Virus record (IMG/VR): IMGVR_UViG_3300020053_000862 | Location: 1-22,219 of that record | Reading direction: 5' to 3' (one strand) | Length of the DNA stretch: 22,219 nucleotides | DNA from: a virus | Shown here: positions 13,657 to 20,900 of the stretch, piece after piece | Layout: every line of letters starts with the position of its first letter | Numbering within the stretch: the first letter of the stretch is position 1 | Position numbers and translations under genes: made by a program | The notes under the pieces: model-generated | What the model was told of the DNA's origin: nothing | The model's input: the letters and a program-made list of their open reading frames with translations, nothing else | The model's database searches: none

Positions 13657-13712
13657 ATGAGGTCTCAACGTCAACCCTCTTTAAACATTCTGCCGTTGGA
13701 AAAGGAAAACAT
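13657..13712 (+). promoter_or_regulatory. queD leader: 19-codon uORF and possible pseudoknot (preQ1-I-like?)
   Basis: ATG 13657 opens a 19-codon frame ending in TGA 13714-13716, which overlaps the queD ATG in ATGA. The same RNA can pair GAGG (13659-13662) with CCTC (13676-13679), and the loop CAACG (13666-13670) with CGTTG (13694-13698): an H-type pseudoknot. Its 3' strand ends at the Shine-Dalgarno region (AAAGGA 13701-13706). The GAGG-loop-AACCCTC start resembles preQ1-I riboswitches, which control queuosine genes. However, the 14-base joining segment is longer and less A-rich than usual. Confidence 0.4.
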
Positions 13713-14159
13713 ATGAAACATTATAGTACAAAACACTACGGACACAACATTGGATTATCGGCAGTGTTCCGTCAACCAAATGCAGATCATTCACACTGCC
13801 ATCTGCTACATGGTTATTCATTAGCATTTACATTCACGTTTGGTTGTGATGAACTGGACAACAAGAACTGGGTGGTCGACTTTGGAGGACTAAAACCTTT
13901 GAAGGCTTGGTTGGAAGATCAGTTCGATCATAAACTTTGTTTGGATTTAGATGATCCACACATTGATAAATTTAGAGAACTACAAGAACTGGATCTAGCA
14001 GAAATTAGATTTTTCAAAGGAGTAGGTGCAGAAAAATTTGCAGAACACGCCTTTAACTTTGCTGACAAATACATTAGAGAGAAAACAAATAATCGTTGTT
14101 ATGTGGTTAGAGTGGAGTGTGCTGAGCATGGAGCCAATTCTGCTATATACGAAGCATAA
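13713..14159 (+). CDS. queD: QueD/6-pyruvoyltetrahydropterin synthase-like, divergent zinc site
   Basis: This 148-residue protein is in the QueD/PTPS T-fold family, which makes 6-carboxytetrahydropterin from dihydroneopterin triphosphate for 7-deazaguanines. It shows HSHCHLLHGYS (26-36) with the catalytic cysteine position C29, VVDFGGLK (54-61), FDHKLCLD (71-78), GAEKFAEHAF (105-114) and ECAEHGANSAIY (135-146). The usual first zinc histidine is replaced (SAVFRQP), and HGH is HGY. Extra histidines H26, H28 and H30 may take over. Only this gene of the queuosine pathway is visible, so it may supplement the host or serve DNA or tRNA modification. It is driven by tandem promoters and a structured leader. 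The stop overlaps the next gene in TAATG. Confidence 0.88.
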   Translation: MKHYSTKHYGHNIGLSAVFRQPNADHSHCHLLHGYSLAFTFTFGCDELDNKNWVVDFGGLKPLKAWLEDQFDHKLCLDLDDPHIDKFRELQELDLAEIRFFKGVGAEKFAEHAFNFADKYIREKTNNRCYVVRVECAEHGANSAIYEA

Positions 14160-14872
14160 TGATCAACTACATTGTCTGTCTTAAATGGGGAAACAAGTAT
14201 GGTCCAGAGTATGTGAATACACTGGAACAAATGGTGCGTAGATATTGTACACTGCCATTTGAATTTGTTTGCTTCACAGAAAATCCCACAGGACTCAATC
14301 ATACAGTTAAAGTGATGCCACTGCCAACATCTTATGGAGTTAATGGTTGGTGGCACAAACCTTTACTGTTTAATCCCAGTCTTCCTCTACAAGATCCACA
14401 GGGCACAATTTTGTACATAGATTTAGATGTTATTATTTTTAGAAGTATAGATAATCTATTCACATACAAACCAGGTGAGTTTTGTGTGATTAGAGATTTT
14501 AATAGATGTAACAATCCTGCCTGGAATAAATTTAACAGCAGTGTGGTACGATGGAACATTGGACAGCATCCACAAATTTATCGAGATTTTATAAAAGACC
14601 CATCTAGTCCTGTGCGTAGATTTCATGGAGATCAGGATTGGTTATTTGCTCAAGTGAAAAGAGATTTTAGTTTTTGGCCCGACGAATGGATACAGAGTTA
14701 CAAATGGGAAATGCGAGGAAAGCCTCCCATGGTGCGTAATAAAGACGGCATTAAAGATTTTGTCTCTCCAGGCGTGCCTAAAATACATCCTGAAACATCT
14801 ATTGCTGTGTTTCACGGTGACCCTCAACCTAAACATTGCCAGGATCCCTGGTGTAAGGAGAATTGGAAATGA
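14159..14872 (+). CDS. GT-A-fold glycosyltransferase (GT8-like)
   Basis: The 237-residue protein begins with strand INYIVCLKWGNKYG and helix VNTLEQMVRRY, then the nucleotide-sugar region. The metal-binding DxD is DLD (88-90) in ILYIDLDVIIF. FNSSVVRW (125-132), HGDQDWLF (156-163) and the terminal FHGDPQPKH (218-226) are typical acceptor and metal positions of GT8/GT32-like enzymes. It should transfer a sugar to a glycan, protein or DNA base; the acceptor is unknown. No signal peptide is seen, so it is cytoplasmic. It is coupled to queD (TAATG) and to the next oxygenase (ATGA). Confidence 0.85.
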   Translation: MINYIVCLKWGNKYGPEYVNTLEQMVRRYCTLPFEFVCFTENPTGLNHTVKVMPLPTSYGVNGWWHKPLLFNPSLPLQDPQGTILYIDLDVIIFRSIDNLFTYKPGEFCVIRDFNRCNNPAWNKFNSSVVRWNIGQHPQIYRDFIKDPSSPVRRFHGDQDWLFAQVKRDFSFWPDEWIQSYKWEMRGKPPMVRNKDGIKDFVSPGVPKIHPETSIAVFHGDPQPKHCQDPWCKENWK

Positions 14873-15444
14873 ACTACAACATAGCAAATATGTTCGCAAC
14901 ACCTGTGCTACGATTCGATTTTAAAGAGCACAAAGATAATAAAAAATTATTGGAATTGATAGAAGTATGGAAAACCAAACCGCACGGGCTAGTGAGTGGT
15001 GCTGAAAGCAGTTATTTGAAAGGTGATCATCACATATTAGATCACGAAGATGTAAAAGATTTAAAAGCAGACTTCCAAAAAGCCGTTGATGTGTATTGTG
15101 ATAAAGTTGGATTACCAAACAATATAAAAATATCAATGAGTTGGTTTAACAAGTTAGGAAAAGGTCAAAGTGTTCAAATGCACAGACACGAAGTAAGTAT
15201 TGTGAGTGCGGCATATTATCCAAAAGTGGATCAAGGCAGTGTGGGATTAAATTTTATTTCTCCTTTACAACCTTATAGAATGCACGAACTTTTTTCTAAA
15301 AACACAGAATACAACAATAAAAGTGTGGAAGTACCTTGCGAACAAGGAATATTGTATCTTTTCCCTTCATGGTTAGAACATTTTTCTAATCCTAATCAAA
15401 CTGATGAAAGAATAACTATCAGTTTTAACACAATGTACGTTTGA
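14869..15444 (+). CDS. TIGR02466-like 2OG-Fe(II) oxygenase (copy 2)
   Basis: 191 residues from ATG 14869, chosen because AAGGAG (14855-14860) lies 8 bases upstream. The in-frame TTG at 14863 is too close to it. The layout matches the protein at 9697: NMFATPVLRF at the start; HRH (105-107) for the first iron ligands; GILYLFPSWLEHFS with H171; and DERITISFN with R181. The two share the FPS...H and RI(T/S)ISFN ends but differ elsewhere, so they are old paralogues. The substrate is unknown; its place after a glycosyltransferase would allow a glycan or nucleotide substrate, but that is speculative. The start overlaps the previous stop (ATGA). Confidence 0.84.
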   Translation: MNYNIANMFATPVLRFDFKEHKDNKKLLELIEVWKTKPHGLVSGAESSYLKGDHHILDHEDVKDLKADFQKAVDVYCDKVGLPNNIKISMSWFNKLGKGQSVQMHRHEVSIVSAAYYPKVDQGSVGLNFISPLQPYRMHELFSKNTEYNNKSVEVPCEQGILYLFPSWLEHFSNPNQTDERITISFNTMYV

Positions 15445-15469
15445 CATATACCAAAATATATGCTATAAT
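15441..15469 (+). promoter_or_regulatory. Perfect sigma70 promoter for uvdE, leaderless arrangement
   Basis: TTGACA (15441-15446), a 17-base spacer and TATAAT (15464-15469). ATG 15475 begins 5 bases later, at the expected start point. CATATA (15445-15450) and TATATG (15457-15462) form an inverted repeat in the spacer, a possible operator. Confidence 0.9.
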
Positions 15470-15474
15470 AAAGC

Positions 15475-16521
15475 ATGATTAGACGTATTGGATTCTGCTG
15501 TCAATGGTTCCACCATGATAGATCTCTTAAGAAAAAACAACTAGAAGAAATAGAAAGACCAATGAACACACGTTCAACCACAGTGCGTTGGTTAAATGAA
15601 CACAAAGCAGATGCTGAAGAAAAATTGGCATTTGTGTTCAAACACAACATTGACGGTATTAAAAATTTAATTTTAAAAGTTTCAACACTGCCAGAGAGTA
15701 GACGTATGTGCAGAATTTCATCTCCCATACTGCCTGTGGCAACAGAAAATACCTGGAGATATTATTGGGACAAACCAGATGTTATACAATATTGTGAAAA
15801 ACATTTTGCTGAAGCAGGTGACTTGGCAAGAAAACACAACGTGAAGATCAGTTTTCATCCAGGACAATTCACAGTGTTAGCCAGCGACAATGAAGACATT
15901 GTGGAAAGAAGCATAGACGAATTTGAATATCATGTGCGTATGGCACGTTGGATGGGCTTTGGTAAGTCTTTCCAAGATGGCTGTAAAATTAACGTACACA
16001 TATCCGGCAGACAAGGACCTGAAGGTATCATTAAAGCAATACCAAGAATGTCTCCAGAAGCACGTAACCTACTCACAATAGAAAACGATGAAATGGGTTG
16101 GGGTTTAGAATCCAGTTTAGAATTAGAAAAACACTGTGCATTAGTTTTAGATATACATCACCATTGGGTGAGAACAGGTGAATACATTCAAGCCACAGAC
16201 GATAGAGTGAAAAGAGTTGTGGACTCATGGCGTGGTGTCAGACCAACCATGCACTATTCTTACAGCAGAGATGAATGGTTAGCACCTGCATATCCTAATG
16301 CAGAAGATATGCACAAAGAAATTCATGATATGCAGACACTGTTGGACAAAGGTTGTAAAAAACAAAAATTACGAGCTCACAGCGAACTGTTGCCCAATCG
16401 TGCTGTGAATGAATGGGCACTGTCATTTTTACCTCAATTGGACATACAAGTAGAAGCCAAAGCGAAGAATCTTGCCGCAGAGCAACTGCACAATCAGGCT
16501 GTGGAACTTGGTTTAGTGTAG
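15475..16521 (+). CDS. uvdE: UV damage endonuclease (UvdE/UvsE)
   Basis: The 348-residue protein is a TIM-barrel endonuclease that nicks DNA 5' of UV photoproducts, starting alternative excision repair. The family metal site is visible in order: FHPGQF (127-132), NVHISG (H175), ENDE (203-206), DIHHH (226-230), MHYS (H260) and HSELLP near 307. The N-terminus (MIRRIGFCCQWF) also fits UvdE. The C-terminal ~30 residues (AKAKNLAAEQLHNQ) are an extra helix. For a phage of sunlit water this protects the genome. It has its own perfect promoter with no leader, so expression is probably early and independent of upstream genes. Its stop is followed directly by a late-like octamer for the next gene. Confidence 0.95.
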   Translation: MIRRIGFCCQWFHHDRSLKKKQLEEIERPMNTRSTTVRWLNEHKADAEEKLAFVFKHNIDGIKNLILKVSTLPESRRMCRISSPILPVATENTWRYYWDKPDVIQYCEKHFAEAGDLARKHNVKISFHPGQFTVLASDNEDIVERSIDEFEYHVRMARWMGFGKSFQDGCKINVHISGRQGPEGIIKAIPRMSPEARNLLTIENDEMGWGLESSLELEKHCALVLDIHHHWVRTGEYIQATDDRVKRVVDSWRGVRPTMHYSYSRDEWLAPAYPNAEDMHKEIHDMQTLLDKGCKKQKLRAHSELLPNRAVNEWALSFLPQLDIQVEAKAKNLAAEQLHNQAVELGLV

Positions 16522-16522
16522 C

Positions 16523-16530
16523 GATAAATA
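16523..16530 (+). promoter_or_regulatory. T4-late-like promoter octamer GATAAATA
   Basis: It lies 5 bases before ATG 16536, placing the predicted start point at the ATG. It is identical to the octamer before the tail-fibre gene at 11406. Confidence 0.55.
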
Positions 16531-16535
16531 TCTAC

Positions 16536-17090
16536 ATGAAACTAGAACAGATTACAGAATCAAAAAAGAATAGAGAATCCAAATTAGAAGCAGTGAAACT
16601 GCCTTACAAAATGTCAGAACTTTCACCAGTGCTGTCTGAAGAAAATATAGATTATCATTACAATGTGCTGACCAAAGCATATGTGAGAAGATACAACGAT
16701 GGTGAAGGTGATCCAGATTTTAACTATGGTGGAGCAAAACTTCACAATATGTTTTGGAGTCAACTACAAGCACCTCGTCCAGGCAACAAACCCACAGGTG
16801 ATATAAAAAATTTAATAGAAGCAACTCACAAGTCATTTGAAGACTTCAAAAAAGAATTGATAAGAACTGCCATGACCATACAAGGTTCTGGTTGGGTGTA
16901 CATTGCCAAAAACGGTTCTATCAAAACCACACCAAATCAATCATACAAAACCGACATATTGATGCCAATTGATATGTGGGAACATTCATTTTCGGATTAT
17001 GTTCCTGCCAAGGATGCCAAGAAGAAATATCTTGAAGGCATTATGAGAATAATTAATTGGGAGTCAATCAATTTAAGATTGCAATCTTAA
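16536..17090 (+). CDS. Mn/Fe superoxide dismutase-like protein
   Basis: 184 residues from ATG 16536; the open frame extends upstream into uvdE, but a late-like promoter at 16523 fixes the start. The protein aligns along the whole Fe/Mn-SOD fold: KLPYKMSELSPVLSEENIDYHY, LHNMFWSQLQAP, PTGDIKNLIEATHKSFEDFK, IQGSGWVYI, PIDMWEHSF and YLEGIMRIINWESI. All four metal ligands are present (H41, H70, D146, H150), as are E149 and the gateway Tyr (Y49). G66 with Q135 (PNQ) matches the Mn-type arrangement rather than the Fe-type. The second-shell His of E. coli SOD is Leu45, and the Tyr after WEH is Ser153, so activity could be altered. A 20-residue charged N-terminal extension is unusual. It may be a true SOD or a structural protein that keeps the fold. 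Confidence 0.88.
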   Translation: MKLEQITESKKNRESKLEAVKLPYKMSELSPVLSEENIDYHYNVLTKAYVRRYNDGEGDPDFNYGGAKLHNMFWSQLQAPRPGNKPTGDIKNLIEATHKSFEDFKKELIRTAMTIQGSGWVYIAKNGSIKTTPNQSYKTDILMPIDMWEHSFSDYVPAKDAKKKYLEGIMRIINWESINLRLQS

Positions 17091-17105
17091 AAGAAGGAGA
17101 CCAAT

Positions 17106-17279
17106 ATGATAAATCAAATCCAAAAATGGATCAATGCTAGAATCAAAGAAAGAACAACCTTAGACGGTGCTCTTTTAATTGCGGCTGGCGTTTCATTTTT
17201 AATTTTCAAACCAATCGCGGCAATTGTGGCCTACGCGGCAATTGTATACGGTGCTTGGACAATTTGGAAGTCAGAGTAA
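17106..17279 (+). CDS. 57-residue membrane protein
   Basis: The start is fixed by AAGGAG just upstream of ATG 17106. The N-terminal 20 residues are polar and amphipathic (MINQIQKWINARIKERTTLD). Residues 21-53 are hydrophobic and Ala/Ile/Val-rich (GALLIAAGVSFLIF, a Lys-Pro break, IAAIVAYAAIVYGAWTIW), giving two short membrane helices or a hairpin. I recognise no family with a known function. It sits 15 bases after the SOD-like stop and is probably in the same late transcript. Its stop abuts the convergent minus-strand gene exactly. Confidence 0.72.
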   Translation: MINQIQKWINARIKERTTLDGALLIAAGVSFLIFKPIAAIVAYAAIVYGAWTIWKSE

Positions 17280-17567
17280 TTACAATTTACTGATAGGAAT
17301 GTCACTGGATGCGTTCATACCCAATACCTGTCTTTGTTTAACGCCTTGTTGTTGAGCAAAACGTTTTGGGTCGCATTCAGTACAAACGTGTTTGTAAAAG
17401 TTGGTGAGACGCTTTTTTTCAATTTTTCCTTTTGCTCTTAAAAATTCAGAAGCACACACATCACACTTGAACGCATAATAGGTTTTAGTGCGTTTGCATT
17501 GGTGTTTTATACCCAACTTACTGACACGTTCAGATTCAGTCTTAACCTTTTTTTCTCCTAAATACAT
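17280..17567 (-). CDS. Small zinc-ribbon protein
   Basis: This 95-residue basic protein has two CxxC pairs, CDVC (35-38) and CTEC (62-65), separated by a Lys/Arg-rich loop. They form a probable single zinc ribbon that binds nucleic acid or protein. A fifth cysteine at 24 lies before the ribbon. The C-terminus (RFAQQQGVKQRQVLGMN) is helical. The ATG at 17567 lies only 5 bases after a late-like TGTAAATA on the minus strand, so the transcript may be leaderless. It is convergent with the 57-residue gene (no gap) and divergent from the Fe-S carrier gene. I assign no specific role. Confidence 0.75.
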   Translation of the reverse strand: MYLGEKKVKTESERVSKLGIKHQCKRTKTYYAFKCDVCASEFLRAKGKIEKKRLTNFYKHVCTECDPKRFAQQQGVKQRQVLGMNASSDIPISKL

Positions 17568-17572
17568 ACATT

Positions 17573-17607
17573 TATTTACATTAGCATTTGTAAAAATTCC
17601 ATAAATA
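17573..17607. promoter_or_regulatory. Divergent late-like promoters between zinc-ribbon and Fe-S carrier genes
   Basis: On the minus strand, TGTAAATA (complement of 17573-17580) lies 5 bases from ATG 17567. On the plus strand, CATAAATA (17600-17607) lies 22 bases before ATG 17630, leaving room for the Shine-Dalgarno-like GAGGA. Both match TATAAATA at 7 of 8. Confidence 0.5.
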
Positions 17608-17629
17608 CAACAGACGAGGACACTATTTT

Positions 17630-17980
17630 ATGCCCATTTTGACACTTACTGCTTCAGCACAAAATAAAGTTAAAGATTTGTGTAGTAGCAACAGCAAATA
17701 TGCTGTAAGATTGGGTATTAGAGGAGGTGGCTGTGCTGGTTTCTCCTATGATTGGGGATTTGCTGACGAGAATGAAATTGAGTCAGGAGATGAAATTATA
17801 GAAGTAGAAGGCGGCAAACTAGTGATAGACAGTCACAGTGTGATGTACTTGTTTGGAACTGAAATCGATTATGTGAATGAAGTATTTGGTTCACAATTTG
17901 AGATACACAATCCCAACACCAAAAGTGCTTGTGGTTGTGGCGAAAGCATTCAGTTTGATATGGATAGGATAAATGGCTAA
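17630..17980 (+). CDS. A-type iron-sulfur carrier (IscA/HesB/ErpA-like)
   Basis: The 116-residue protein has the three conserved cysteines of A-type carriers: C35 in RGGGCAGFSYDWGF, and C101 and C103 in SACGCGESI. The usual ILTLTASAQNKVKDL start and DSHSVMYLFGTEIDYV middle are also present, and the length is that of the family (about 107-120). Such proteins receive and pass on [2Fe-2S] or [4Fe-4S] clusters. In marine T4-like phages they occur near tail genes, which suggests cluster loading of a virion or replication protein; that partner is not shown here. The late-like octamer and the 8-base overlap with the fibre gene tie it to the structural transcript. Confidence 0.93.
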   Translation: MPILTLTASAQNKVKDLCSSNSKYAVRLGIRGGGCAGFSYDWGFADENEIESGDEIIEVEGGKLVIDSHSVMYLFGTEIDYVNEVFGSQFEIHNPNTKSACGCGESIQFDMDRING

Positions 17981-20900
17981 ACAGTTTATTAATATTGGTA
18001 TTGAAGGTAACGATGGTACAGGTGATAGTATCAGAGATGCGTTTAATAAAACCAATGAAAACTTCACAGAATTATATGCTGTCTTTGGACAAGGCGGTCA
18101 AATAGGTTTCACATCATTATCGGACACACCTAATCAATTAGGTGCAAATAAAATTCCAGTTTCTAATTCTGCCGGCACTGCCCTTGAAATGAAAGGCATT
18201 GCAGGAGCAGGACTGTCTGTAGATTACACAGATGCCAACAACATTATTTTAACTGTAGACTCTATCAGTGTTGACTCCGATATATCACCAGATTTAGGTG
18301 GACCATTGAATGCAAATAATTTTGCTATTGGTAATGTTGGATTAACTCAAACTGCTGTAAACGATTTTAATTCTACTCATGGAACAAATATTACACTAGA
18401 TGATTTAGTAATCAACAAAGGTTATGCTGATAGAAGATATTTAAGAAGTTCAGGTGTGGGTGGTGTAGCAGGAGAAGTAAGAATTAGACCAGAACCTATC
18501 AATGCATCAGAATACACAAAAACTATCACAGCATATGTGAGTGGAAATTTAAACATTCCTGCACATGGTTTTACAACAACTTCTAATGGTTTACCTTTTG
18601 TTTATAATTCTACTGGAACAGATGCTTCAAATGTTGTAAGTGGAACAAATTACTATATTAGATATGTAGATGCTAACACTATATCTTTACATTCATCATC
18701 TGCAGAAGCAACCAACGACAACGATGCAACAAGAATAAAAATTATAGTATCAGGTGGAACAGGCGCTCAAACAATTACTGATGGAGCATATGACTCTACT
18801 CTGTCTGGAAATTATCTATCTACAGAAGCAATTCAAAGAACATCAGCAGTAAGACGCCAAGGTGATTCTATGACCGGGCCTCTTTACTTGAGCGATCACC
18901 CAGGAGATTTAGCAGGTACAGGTACTCCAAACGGTCCAACAGATTTACAAGCGGCTTCAAAATATTATGTGGATACAACTTCTTATGCATCAACAACTAA
19001 TCTATTTGTAAGTCAAGATGGTGATGATACAATGCAAGGTGTACCTGCTGACAAGTATGGAAGATCATTGGCATATGCTTACAAAACAATTTCTGCCGCG
19101 GCAAGAAGAGCTGAACAAATTATAGCAACAGCACCATTTGGTGTTGGACCTTACACTCAAATTATAACCTACAATGGTGGTAATTTTAATTCAACTGTAC
19201 AATCTGCACAAATAACTTCATCAACAGGACAAACTCAATTGAAGTTTTTAATGGATGCCAACAGACAATTCATTATCAAAGAAACTGTTGCATATGTTAA
19301 CGCAACATATCCAAATTTTTCTTACAACATAGCAACGTGTGAAAGAGATTTAGGACTGATACAAGATGCTGTTGTGCTTGATGTTTTAGGAGGCTTAACA
19401 GCCAACAGTCAATCTATACAGGCGGCAAAGAGATATTATTCTTCAAACAGCGGACTAAAAGCAATCAAACAACAATTAACTGAAACGTTGGGTGCTATTC
19501 AGTTTGCACAAAGTTTAATTGTTAATAACATTTTAACAAACACAGCACCAGGCACATTGTATCAACAAGCAGTGTCACAAACTATCGATATCACTAAAAT
19601 TGTTCCACAATCAGGCAAAGACTCTGCCAATGCAAAATTTGAATTGATTAAAGGAATAATTCAAAATTATGATTACGTCACAACATTGGTTGATGGTAGC
19701 ACATACACAATTACAATTTCAAATGGCAACACAGGATTCGTAGATCAAAACCAACCTAACAACAAAGATCTAGTTCCAGGCAAATTAATCAGAGGTAAAA
19801 CTTCTGGAGCAGTGGGTGAAATTGTTTCTGTCACAGCAGGCGCAAGTGTAGACACAGTTCAAATGTTCTTAAAAGAACCTAGAGAATTCACTGTTGGTGA
19901 AGAAATGGAATTTGGTAACAAAGTAAAAGATGCTCAAATCACAATCAGAGTTGAATCAGGCATATACGAAGAACACTTACCGATCAAGTTACCTGCCAAC
20001 ACATCTATTAAAGGAGATGAATTTAGAAGAACAATTATCAGACCACTTGATGCTGTTTCACAATCACCTTGGGCAAACATTTATTTCTACAGAGATACAA
20101 CATTTGATGGACTAGTGCTTGGCACACAGGCATTTGCATATCATTACGCTGAAGATCCATCCAAGCCTATTAATACATCAGTACCTCAAGGAGATCCTGC
20201 TTACAATCCTGCTATCAACAACAAGGAGATGGATGTATTCTTGATGAACGATGCGTCAGTGGTAAGAAACATCACATTCCAAGCACATGGTGGATTTGCT
20301 GAAGTATTGGATCCTGATGGACAAGTTTTAACCAAATCACCATATACTCAAACGGCTTCTTCATTCTCTCAGAGTGTTAACGCAAAATCATTCAGAGGTG
20401 GAATGTATGTGGATGGTTATGCTGGTAATGTTGAAATGCGAGTTGTAGGATTAAATTCTGCTTTCAGTCTCGAAGTTGCTTCACTGCCAGGAACAGGTTT
20501 ATTTTTACGCAAACCTCAAATGCCTGCACCATTTTACATTGATGGAGCAAGATATCAAGTTGCCGCAATCACTAATTATGATCAATCGGCAGGTACTGCA
20601 ACATTATTATTAGCATCTAATTCAAACAGTGGTAACGGTTGGGATGGCACATATCCAACACCTTACAATATTATTGTACAAACAGCAGGTAATAGATCTT
20701 TACTTGCAAATGACTTTGTACAGATAAACGATTTAGCATATGGACTTGTGGCAACGAATGGTGGTTTATCTGAACAAGTTTCTACTTTCACTTATTACTG
20801 TCACATAGCGATGTACGCCAATGCAGGAGGTCAGATTCGTGCATTGAACTGTTCATCTGCACACGGTGACTTTGGTTTAGTTGCTGAAGGTTCTAATCCA

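Noticed and set aside
16413-16535. Upstream extension of the SOD-like ORF
   Set aside because: It overlaps the coding end of uvdE in another frame; the late-like octamer and SOD homology start after it.
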